A stretch of DNA of 55,630 nt, from assembly GCA_016218025.1 (NCBI GenBank), contig JACRFD010000029.1, positions 1 to 55,630 of the forward strand, written 5' to 3'. The DNA comes from Ignavibacteriales bacterium (GTDB lineage Bacteria; Bacteroidota; Ignavibacteria; UBA10030; SZUA-254). Made by a program: the position numbers and the translations under genes. Positions 37,365 to 45,127 of the stretch are shown piece by piece. The first letter of the stretch is position 1. Each line of letters begins with the position of its first letter. Under the pieces are notes generated by a model. The model saw nothing but the letters and a program-made list of their open reading frames with translations, was not told where the DNA came from and made no database searches.

Positions 37365-37432
37365 TTGAAGTGTACTGTCTAAATCCCGCAACTAATATCA
37401 TAGTCACAATAAATTTCCTGAAAGGTATTAAT

Positions 37433-38341
37433 ATGCCCGGTAAAAGTCGAAGAGATTTTTTAAAAAATAGCATCGCCGGTGGAATTGCTGCAACGGGAAT
37501 CTCAGCTTCAGTAGCTAACGCAGGACCAAAGAACATTCTTTCGGCTGATCGAATGGGAGTACTCGTCGATACTACAGTTTGCGTCGGATGTCGAAATTGC
37601 GAGTGGGCTTGCAAGACCGCTCATAATCTTGATTCCGGTGATTTGAATTCTTATGAAGAAAGAAAAATTCTTGAATCAAAACGAAGACCATCCGAGCATG
37701 CACTTACAGTTGTAAATGAATACACACATGGTAAAAATTCTACATTACCGGTTGACGTGAAGGTGCAATGTATGCATTGCGATCATCCGGCTTGTGTATC
37801 TGCCTGTATTGTTGGAGCTTTTTCTAAACAGGAAAACGGCGCTGTTATTTGGGATACTGATATGTGCATCGGATGTCGCTATTGCATGGCAGCCTGCCCC
37901 TTTCAGATACCTGCGTTCGAATATAACAAAGCGATCAATCCTCTAATAATGAAATGTGATTTTTGTTTCGACAGAACCAAAGAAGAAAAACTTCCGGCTT
38001 GTGTCGGCATTTGTCCAACCGAAACTCTCACCTACGGACCCAGAACCGAATTAATCAGAATCGCAAGAGAGCGGATAAAAAGAGATCCATCGCGATACAT
38101 CGATCATATTTACGGCGAATATGAAGTCGGGGGTACGGCTTGGATGTACCTTGCTTCGAAAAATTTTACTGAATTAGATTTTCCATTGTTAAGTAAAAAC
38201 CCCGCACCCGGTGTTTCCGAATCTATCCAGCACGGGATTTTTGCTTACTTCGTCCCCCCTGTTTCCCTTTATGCTTTATTAGGCGGAATTATGTGGCTTT
38301 CAAAACGACGGAAGGAAATGGAAGGAGAAGAAAAAATATGA
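37433..38341 (+). CDS. HybA/DsrO-like four-cluster ferredoxin, Tat exported
   Basis: A 302-residue periplasmic iron-sulfur protein. The N-terminus is a Tat signal (SRRDFLKNSIAGGIAATGIS). It binds four [4Fe-4S] clusters: CVGCRNCEWACK, CMHCDHPACVSACI, CIGCRYCMAACP and CDFC...ACVGICP. A C-terminal helix (about 270-290) anchors it. HybA-type proteins pass electrons between a periplasmic partner and a membrane quinone subunit. The ATG at 37433 has GAAAGG upstream. It is the first gene of the Hmc-like operon and is coupled (ATGA) to the HybB-like gene. No hydrogenase or sulfite reductase gene is in the window. Confidence 0.9.
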   Translation: MPGKSRRDFLKNSIAGGIAATGISASVANAGPKNILSADRMGVLVDTTVCVGCRNCEWACKTAHNLDSGDLNSYEERKILESKRRPSEHALTVVNEYTHGKNSTLPVDVKVQCMHCDHPACVSACIVGAFSKQENGAVIWDTDMCIGCRYCMAACPFQIPAFEYNKAINPLIMKCDFCFDRTKEEKLPACVGICPTETLTYGPRTELIRIARERIKRDPSRYIDHIYGEYEVGGTAWMYLASKNFTELDFPLLSKNPAPGVSESIQHGIFAYFVPPVSLYALLGGIMWLSKRRKEMEGEEKI

Positions 38342-39585
38342 GTCGTAATTCAGTATTACCCCAACCTATTAAACAAAAATTTTTTTCACCCGGTGTGATT
38401 GCACTAATCGCTTTGGCAATTAACGGATTAGTCTTTCTTATGGGAAGATTTTTTTTCGGTATTGGAGCAGTAACAAATCTTAACAATCAATACCCGTGGG
38501 GATTGTGGATAGGTGTTGATGTTGCTGCCGGCGTTGCACTTGCCGCCGGAGGTTTTACAACTGCCGCACTTGGACATGTGATGCATAGAGAAGAATATCA
38601 TGCAATAGTCCGTCCAGCCCTTTTAACTGCAATGCTCGGTTATACTTTTGTAGCGGTCGGAGTTTTCATCGATATCGGGCGATGGTATTTCATCTGGCAT
38701 CCTTTGATGATGTGGAATGGCAACTCGGCTTTATTCGAAGTCGGTATCTGTGTTATGATTTATTTGACTGTATTATATATTGAGTTCTTGCCTATTGTCT
38801 CCGAAAGATTTATAGGCCGCGTGAATCTTCCCGGACCTTTAGCTTCATTCAATAAAATTTCCGATAAAATTCTTCGATTATTAGACCGCGGACTCTCCAA
38901 GACAATGTTCATTTTCTTAATTGCAGGAGTTGTCCTCTCAACTCTTCATCAATCATCATTGGGAACATTAATGGTGATTGCCGGACCAAAAATGCATCCG
39001 TTGTGGCAAACTCCAATTTTACCGTTATTATTTCTATTATCGGCTGTGTCGGTTGGATTTCCAATGGTTATTTTCGAATCTCTCTTAGCATCACGTTCAT
39101 TAAAATTAAAACCCGAAATGCATATACTCTCACGGCTGGGATCGATGATTGCTCCGCTTTTAGGAATCTATCTTGCATTTAAATTGGGCGATATGTTTAT
39201 CAGAGAAACCTTCGTATATTTAAGAGAGTTTAACACAGCAAGCGTTATGTTCACTATCGAACTGGTTGTCGGTGTAATTATACCATTAAGAATGTTCCTC
39301 TCACAAAAAGTTTTAAAATCTCCACCTCTACTATTTACCGCCGCTTCTTTTGTTGTCTTCGGAGTTTTATTGAATAGAATAAATAACTTTATAGTTGCTT
39401 ATACACCGCCGTATGCAACAGGATCTTATTTCCCCTCCATCGGTGAAATTTCAGTTACAGTAGGATTTATAGCAATGCTTGTTCTTGCTTATAGATTTGT
39501 AGTATTGAATTTCCCAATAATAAGTGTGCACGATAAATATTCTGCACAGCCGACAAAATATTCAATCAAGGAGGTGGGGAAATGA
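38338..39585 (+). CDS. HybB/NrfD-like integral membrane subunit
   Basis: A 415-residue NrfD-family protein with about ten helices that should exchange electrons and protons with quinone. Family marks are NNQYPWGLWIGVDVAAGVAL, LGHVMHREEYHAIVRPALLT, and STLHQSSLGTLMVIAGPKMH with the conserved LHQSSLG of HybB. The ATG at 38338 overlaps the upstream TGA. The stop overlaps the next gene (ATGA), where GGAGG precedes the start. With its neighbours it forms an Hmc/Hyb-like complex. Confidence 0.92.
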   Translation: MSRNSVLPQPIKQKFFSPGVIALIALAINGLVFLMGRFFFGIGAVTNLNNQYPWGLWIGVDVAAGVALAAGGFTTAALGHVMHREEYHAIVRPALLTAMLGYTFVAVGVFIDIGRWYFIWHPLMMWNGNSALFEVGICVMIYLTVLYIEFLPIVSERFIGRVNLPGPLASFNKISDKILRLLDRGLSKTMFIFLIAGVVLSTLHQSSLGTLMVIAGPKMHPLWQTPILPLLFLLSAVSVGFPMVIFESLLASRSLKLKPEMHILSRLGSMIAPLLGIYLAFKLGDMFIRETFVYLREFNTASVMFTIELVVGVIIPLRMFLSQKVLKSPPLLFTAASFVVFGVLLNRINNFIVAYTPPYATGSYFPSIGEISVTVGFIAMLVLAYRFVVLNFPIISVHDKYSAQPTKYSIKEVGK

Positions 39586-40724
39586 GAACTAACATCATTG
39601 CTTTATCGGTAATTATATTTACATATTGCATGAGTGCTCAGCAAATGCGGATTGAAAAACATTCAAAAATGAACATCGATTGCAAAACGTGTCATACTTG
39701 CGATGTTCCTACGAAAGCAGATCCATGCCTAACAGAATGTCCTCGTGAAAAAATAGCAACCGTATATCAAAAACCTGAACAAACTCCGGAGTTGATTAAA
39801 ATTAATCAATTAAGCGATCGTTATGAGCCGGTTTATTTTTCTCATAAACTTCATGCGCAAATGGCTGCGATATCTGATGGCTGTGAAAATTGTCATCATC
39901 ACAATACATCAGGACCAATTTTAAAGTGCAATAAATGTCACGAAGTCTCCCGACAACGAGAAGATGTTGGCATTCCGGATTTAAAAGGAGCATACCACAG
40001 ACAGTGCATGGATTGCCATCGCGAATGGAGCCATGAAACCGGATGCAATTCGTGCCATAATTTAAAAACTGATGGTGAAAAATCATCTCCTAAATTTGAT
40101 TATAAAAAGTATGCAGGCAAAGACCATCCGGACGTGGTGGTACCCTCGGTAATCAATTACAAGACTAAATCCGATCGTGGAGAAATTGTAACTTTCTCTC
40201 ATAACGATCATACAAAATCATTCGGACTCAAATGCACAAATTGTCATAAACATGAAAGTTGTTCAAAGTGTCACGATGTTTCACACAAAACATCTGAAAA
40301 ACCAAAAGAAGTGAAAACCGAATTATCGTTCGAGCAGCAACACAAAAATTGCATTAACTGCCATGAGAAAAATGAACAATGCAACAGATGTCATGGCCGG
40401 GAAAACATCGAACCATTCAACCACACTAAGAAAACCGGCTGGGCACTGAATAGGCATCACGAGAAACTTGCCTGTTCAAAATGCCATGGACAAAAAATTC
40501 CATATAAGAAAATCGACAACAAATGCAGTTCATGTCATCAAGCATGGAATAAAGAAAATTTCAAACACTCAATAACAGGGTTACAACTCGACGAAACACA
40601 TATTGAACTCAGTTGTGAAGATTGTCATCTTGAGGGGAATTTTGAATTGAAACCAAGTTGTAACGGATGTCATGAAAATTTTTCATATCCAAATAAAAAA
40701 CCAGGTCAACTCATACGGAATTAA
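39582..40724 (+). CDS. Thirteen-heme c-type cytochrome
   Basis: A 380-residue exported cytochrome with 13 CxxCH motifs by my count (CKTCH, CENCH, CNKCH, CMDCH, CNSCH, CTNCH, CSKCH, CINCH, CNRCH, CSKCH, CSSCH, CEDCH, CNGCH). The first ~19 residues are a signal peptide. The lone-His spacing (SHKLHA, SHNDHT, NRHHEKL) supplies distal ligands as in class III (cytochrome c3-like) modules. After the first motif comes a non-heme Cys cluster (CDVPTKADPCLTECP). It probably holds the periplasmic electron pool served by the HybA- and HybB-like proteins, as HmcA does in Desulfovibrio. Confidence 0.88.
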   Translation: MRTNIIALSVIIFTYCMSAQQMRIEKHSKMNIDCKTCHTCDVPTKADPCLTECPREKIATVYQKPEQTPELIKINQLSDRYEPVYFSHKLHAQMAAISDGCENCHHHNTSGPILKCNKCHEVSRQREDVGIPDLKGAYHRQCMDCHREWSHETGCNSCHNLKTDGEKSSPKFDYKKYAGKDHPDVVVPSVINYKTKSDRGEIVTFSHNDHTKSFGLKCTNCHKHESCSKCHDVSHKTSEKPKEVKTELSFEQQHKNCINCHEKNEQCNRCHGRENIEPFNHTKKTGWALNRHHEKLACSKCHGQKIPYKKIDNKCSSCHQAWNKENFKHSITGLQLDETHIELSCEDCHLEGNFELKPSCNGCHENFSYPNKKPGQLIRN

Positions 40725-40752
40725 CAGAATCAGCTTTGGCATAAAATAAATT

Positions 40753-42624
40753 ATGATTTTTCAGAATATCGGTTTTCGCTTAATATTTGCGGTTGCTTTA
40801 ACGTCTCTCGTTATTATCGGGGTTTTTGCGTACTTCAATATTAAATCGCAAACCGGCAGTTTAATCTCAGAAGTTGAACGTCATGCCAACCAGCTCGGTG
40901 AAACCGTTATCGCGAGCACTCGGTTCGATATGATGCTGAATCAAAGAGATAGAATTCAAGAGACTATCAATTCTATCGGTAAACAACCCCAAATCAGAGA
41001 TGTAAGAATCATAAACAAAGTCGGTAAAATTATCTATTCTTCCGATTCAAAAAATATAAATAAGATGGTAGATAAACGAGCCGAGAGTTGTTATGCCTGC
41101 CACTCCGAAGACCGTCCTCTTGAGCAAATTTCAATCACCGAACGTACAAGAATATTTAAAGAGCATCCTGAATTAAATCGAATCCTCGGAATAATCACTC
41201 CAATATACAACGAAAATTCCTGCTGGCAGGCCGATTGCCATGCTCATCCTAAAAATCAAAAAGTTCTCGGAGTATTGGATGTCTCAATTTCTCTTGCAGA
41301 AGTTGATAAAACAATTGTTACGCGTGAATGGGAAATTGTAATTTTTGCGATAGTTGCAATTATCGCAGTCGGTTTATTAATTGCTTTCTTTGTGCGGAGA
41401 TGGGTTTCAAATCCTGTTAACGATCTGTTGAACGCCACACAACAGATCAGTCAGGGTAATTTAAATTTTGCCATCAAAGATTTAGGCAAAGATGAAATCG
41501 GAAAGTTAAGTTCATCATTTAATAATATGACAAAAAAACTGGCAGAAGCAAGATTACAACTTTTTCAATCCGATAAAATGGCATCGCTCGGCAGACTTGC
41601 GGCAGGTGTAGCACACGAAATTAATAATCCGCTCACAGGAGTTCTAACTTACAGCAGTTTTCTTTTAAAGCGTACAAAAAACAATCCGGAACTTCAGGAA
41701 GATTTAAACATTATCGTAAGAGAAACATTGAGAAGTCGTGAAATTGTGAAAAGTTTATTGGACTTTGCAAGGCAGAGCGTTCCAAGAAAAAGCAAAGCCA
41801 ATTTAAATGAGATAATCGACAAGGCAATAAGTGTAATTCAAAATCAATTGTCCGTTAAAAAAATAAAAATTATAAAACAATCCGAGAACAATGTTCCGCC
41901 TATAACGGTCGACTCAAACCAAATTCAGCAGGTATTTATAAATCTTTTTGTAAATGCTTCGGATTCGATAAGTGAGTCGGGTGGAACAATAACGATTGAA
42001 ACAAAACAAATTTCACTATCACCTTTCGGGGTAGCACAAGTAAAAAATTCCACATGTCCAAAACGGCACAGTTTAATGGATAATGAATTTAAAATTGACG
42101 GATTACCTTCATTAAAAGTGAAAATTATATCCGGTGGTAAGGAAGGAATAATTCATCTCGATCCGGTCTACGGCAAGCACAGAAATCTTTACCAGCCCGA
42201 AATAAAAATCGACAATGAAACAAAATTTTTGTGCGCAGTTTGCAACACTTCACTTGTTCAGCAAAATAAAAATTGTCCGAAATGCGGCGCCCCTGTTCTT
42301 GCTTTTGAAGTTGATGGTCAGGGCATTTACGAAGTTTGTTCGTCTGAAAACACCAATTGGGAAAAATGGGACTTTGTTGACTCTGCCGGTTTAAAAGAAT
42401 ATATTGAGATAAAAATATCAGACACCGGATGCGGAATAAGCAAGGAAGATATACCAAAAATCTTCGAACCGTTTTTTACAACAAAGGGGCAAAAAGGAAC
42501 AGGATTAGGATTGGCGGTGATATGGGGAATCATCGATAATCATAACGGCACCATAAGTGTAGAAAGTGAAATTGACAAAGGTACAACATTTACCATCAGG
42601 CTTCCTTTATCTCAACTGAAGTAA
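40753..42624 (+). CDS. Heme-binding sensor histidine kinase with zinc-ribbon insert
   Basis: A 623-residue kinase. Helix 1 (~7-26); periplasmic sensor (~27-192) with two c-heme motifs, C113-x-x-C116-H and C157-x4-C162-H; helix 2 (~193-215); HAMP (~216-265); phospho-acceptor His288 in GVAHEINNPL; ATPase with N-box NLFVNASDSI, then a ~110-residue insert (about 430-545) with CPKRH, C494-x-x-C497 and C508-x-x-C511 as a zinc ribbon, then the G1 box DTGCGIS (D557), F-box and GTGLGLAVIWG. It should sense redox state or a heme ligand, and perhaps another signal through the insert. It precedes two response regulators. Confidence 0.88.
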   Translation: MIFQNIGFRLIFAVALTSLVIIGVFAYFNIKSQTGSLISEVERHANQLGETVIASTRFDMMLNQRDRIQETINSIGKQPQIRDVRIINKVGKIIYSSDSKNINKMVDKRAESCYACHSEDRPLEQISITERTRIFKEHPELNRILGIITPIYNENSCWQADCHAHPKNQKVLGVLDVSISLAEVDKTIVTREWEIVIFAIVAIIAVGLLIAFFVRRWVSNPVNDLLNATQQISQGNLNFAIKDLGKDEIGKLSSSFNNMTKKLAEARLQLFQSDKMASLGRLAAGVAHEINNPLTGVLTYSSFLLKRTKNNPELQEDLNIIVRETLRSREIVKSLLDFARQSVPRKSKANLNEIIDKAISVIQNQLSVKKIKIIKQSENNVPPITVDSNQIQQVFINLFVNASDSISESGGTITIETKQISLSPFGVAQVKNSTCPKRHSLMDNEFKIDGLPSLKVKIISGGKEGIIHLDPVYGKHRNLYQPEIKIDNETKFLCAVCNTSLVQQNKNCPKCGAPVLAFEVDGQGIYEVCSSENTNWEKWDFVDSAGLKEYIEIKISDTGCGISKEDIPKIFEPFFTTKGQKGTGLGLAVIWGIIDNHNGTISVESEIDKGTTFTIRLPLSQLK

Positions 42625-42633
42625 TATTATAGA

Positions 42634-43452
42634 ATGAATCAAACATCGAACATATTAGTAGTTGATGATGAAAAGGTAATAATAGACGGGATAATTAAAA
42701 TTTGCTCGCTCGAAGATTATTCAATCGATTTTGCTATGAATACGAGTGCCGCAATTGAAAAATTATCAAAAAATTATTACTCTATAATCGTATGTGATAT
42801 AATGATGCCTGATGGTGATGGATTTCAGGTTTTAGATGCACTGAAATCAAAAAACATTGATACCGCATTGATAATGATGACCGGATATTCAACGGTGGAA
42901 AATGCGGTAAATTCGCTCACCCGCGGTGCAATCGATTTTATACCGAAACCATTTACTGTTGACGAACTTTTAAGTTCATTATACCGTGCAAATAAATACC
43001 AGCAGATAAAGAAAAAACAAAATAGCCACAGCAACGGAAAAAGTGATATTGAATTATTTTATGTTGAATGCCCTGCAAGATATTATCGTCTCGGATATTC
43101 AAGCTGGTTGTTTGAAGAAAAAGATGGTTCGGTTTTAGTTGGTGCTTGTGATTTTTTTCTTGCCACTATCGATTCCGTAGCAGAAATAGAATTTTTGAAT
43201 GCTGAAGAGCAGGTAATGCAGGGAATCAGCTACCTGACAATCAAAACCACCGATGGAAGAATGCACAAAATTCATTCTCCTGTTAGCGGGACAATTATCG
43301 AGGTAAACGAAAATTTAAAATCAAATCCTGCATTGATCGAAAAAAATCCGTATTTTGATGGTTGGATATACCGCATTATACCGCGGGATCTGGGATATGA
43401 AATTGAGAATTTAATTCCATGCAGTTCCGACAGGCTGCAGTCGAACAACTGA
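42634..43452 (+). CDS. Response regulator with GcvH-like output domain (1)
   Basis: A 272-residue protein. Residues 1-125 form a receiver domain with phospho-acceptor Asp55 (VCDIMMPDGDG) and Lys in FIPKPFT. Residues ~145-265 resemble the glycine-cleavage H-protein fold: KIHSPVSGTIIEVNENLKSN and IEKNPYFDGWIYRI closely match the H-protein core. The canonical lipoyl lysine position before SPVSG is not occupied in register, so lipoylation is doubtful. No DNA-binding domain is present. It sits 10 bp after the kinase gene, and is presumably its target. Confidence 0.85.
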   Translation: MNQTSNILVVDDEKVIIDGIIKICSLEDYSIDFAMNTSAAIEKLSKNYYSIIVCDIMMPDGDGFQVLDALKSKNIDTALIMMTGYSTVENAVNSLTRGAIDFIPKPFTVDELLSSLYRANKYQQIKKKQNSHSNGKSDIELFYVECPARYYRLGYSSWLFEEKDGSVLVGACDFFLATIDSVAEIEFLNAEEQVMQGISYLTIKTTDGRMHKIHSPVSGTIIEVNENLKSNPALIEKNPYFDGWIYRIIPRDLGYEIENLIPCSSDRLQSNN

Positions 43453-43486
43453 AAAAAAGTATTTAAATTATTTTTAGGAGAATTAT

Positions 43487-44650
43487 ATGTCGCTTTTAAT
43501 TATTGCGGTAATTATTTTTATAATAGCTGATATCATCATCAGAATGATCAGCAAACAATTGAATGAGAAGAAATTAAAGAAAGAAAGAAACGCCGCACTT
43601 GAAGAAAGTTTCAAGTTAGACTTTACGAGCGAAGCCAAAACATTAAAACGAGCTGAAGTATCTAACCCTAAAGCAAAAATACTTTGTGTTGATGATGAAG
43701 AAGTAATCCTCGGCACTTTCAGAAAAATATTAGTTCTCGATGGTTATTCTGTCGATACTGTTGAAACAGGTCAGGAAGCTCTTGGTCTGATTCAGAAGCA
43801 CCATTACGATTTTGTTTTCACAGATCTCAAAATGCCTCAGATGGATGGTGTTGAAGTGGCAAAATCGGTCAAACATTTACGCCCCGATATAGATGTAATT
43901 ATCATTACGGGATATGCTTCGGTTGAAACTGCCGTTGAGACAATGAAATATGGAGCAATGGATTATGTTCAAAAGCCTTTTACAGAAGATGAGTTGCTGG
44001 CTTTTGCCAATAGAATTCTCATCAAGAGACAGGATAAAATTCAGAAGCAATTGAAACCGAAAGTTCATATAACTCATATAGCCGCAAAAAACGATTTCAT
44101 CAAAGGCGAGTTCTCTATTCCCGGCGGTGTGTTCATCGCAAAGAATCATACATGGTTCAGTTTGAATCAGGAAGGAATTTCTAAAATTGGAATTGATGAT
44201 TTTGCAAAAAAATTAATCGGTAAGATTGATTCTATCGAACTTCCAAATCTTGGTATGAATGTAAAGCCGGGGCAGCCGTTGTTTTCAGTCAAACAGGGAA
44301 ATCGAACCGTAACTTTCAACTCTCCTATAACCGGAAGAGTTTCTCAGATAAACACAATTTTAAAATCAGATCCTTCAACTCTCGAAATTACTCCGTATGA
44401 GAGAAACTGGATGTGTGCCATGGATACCGACAACATAGACGATGAAATTAAAAATATGAATATCGGTAAAACAGCCGTTGCACTATTTCAGGAAGATATC
44501 GAAAAATGTAAAAATATTTTGAACGATATTTTGATGTCTGAAACTCGCGAAGGAGAATATATTGATGACGACCAGATTTATATCGGACGGTTCGAAAAGT
44601 TATCCGATGCAAGCTGGCAAAAAGTAGTAGCCGAGTTCTTCGTAAAGTAA
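43487..44650 (+). CDS. Membrane-tethered response regulator with GcvH-like domain (2)
   Basis: A 387-residue protein: an N-terminal membrane helix (1-21), a charged linker, a receiver domain (about 63-180) with Asp113 (FTDLKMPQMDG) and QKPFT Lys, and a GcvH-like domain (about 215-330: AKNHTWFSLNQEGISKIGID, then LGMNVKPGQPLF and FNSPITGRVSQIN). A C-terminal ~55-residue tail follows. Lys in LFSVKQ is near but not in register with the lipoyl site. AGGAG precedes the ATG. Membrane tethering suggests it acts near the redox complex rather than on DNA. Confidence 0.85.
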   Translation: MSLLIIAVIIFIIADIIIRMISKQLNEKKLKKERNAALEESFKLDFTSEAKTLKRAEVSNPKAKILCVDDEEVILGTFRKILVLDGYSVDTVETGQEALGLIQKHHYDFVFTDLKMPQMDGVEVAKSVKHLRPDIDVIIITGYASVETAVETMKYGAMDYVQKPFTEDELLAFANRILIKRQDKIQKQLKPKVHITHIAAKNDFIKGEFSIPGGVFIAKNHTWFSLNQEGISKIGIDDFAKKLIGKIDSIELPNLGMNVKPGQPLFSVKQGNRTVTFNSPITGRVSQINTILKSDPSTLEITPYERNWMCAMDTDNIDDEIKNMNIGKTAVALFQEDIEKCKNILNDILMSETREGEYIDDDQIYIGRFEKLSDASWQKVVAEFFVK

Positions 44651-44669
44651 ATTCAATATCATTTTATTG

Positions 44670-44706
44670 GGAGACGGAAAGCAGTTATTTTCTTCAGTCC
44701 GTCTCC
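44670..44706 (+). terminator. Putative terminator after the regulator genes
   Basis: A 9-bp perfect stem (GGAGACGGA and TCCGTCTCC) with a 19-nt loop starts 20 bases after the stop of the second response regulator. The trailing T-run is weak. It fits the end of the kinase-regulator operon. Confidence 0.55.
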
Positions 44707-44864
44707 AGTTTATCCAGCCAGGTTCAAGATAAATTATCCCTGGGAGAAATTGTCTGGAACGACAAAACTCTAATCATTTTAATTCCAACCGACTTAAAAC
44801 TAACTGGTCTGAATTTCATGATCCTCAATTTCATCGGATGAGAAATAATTGGAATTTGAACAAC

Positions 44865-44890
44865 ATTAAGAAACGACACTTCTACTATTG
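44865..44890 (+). promoter_or_regulatory. Putative activator box upstream of nifJ
   Basis: ATTAAGAAACGACACTTC... matches 20 of 26 bases with 37241-37266. Two further partial copies of TGAGAAAT lie at 44839 and 44989. The ~165-bp distance to the sigma-54-like promoter is suited to an enhancer. The remaining part of the 44651-45127 gap shows no gene. Confidence 0.45.
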
Positions 44891-45052
44891 GCTACTTTAA
44901 TTTTTTCACGCCAATGCAAATCAACCTTCAGGTGTAAAACATCTAAAAATTTCATAACTGCAAAATAACACGGAATTGATTTCAAATCTGAGAAATTTAG
45001 GTCTGAAAATACCTTTATTTTCTGCAATTTTGCTAAAAAATACCTATTACTC

Positions 45053-45068
45053 TGGAATGATTATTGCA
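45053..45068 (+). promoter_or_regulatory. Sigma-54-type promoter of nifJ
   Basis: TGGAATGATTATTGCA fits the -24/-12 pattern with exactly ten bases between GG (45054-45055) and GC (45066-45067), and TTGCA at -12. Transcription would start near 45079, leaving a ~49-base leader to the ATG at 45128. Confidence 0.55.
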
Positions 45069-45127
45069 ATTGTATCTGGAGATTAAAATTATAATAGACC
45101 AATTCACATTTCAAAGATTCTACTGAT

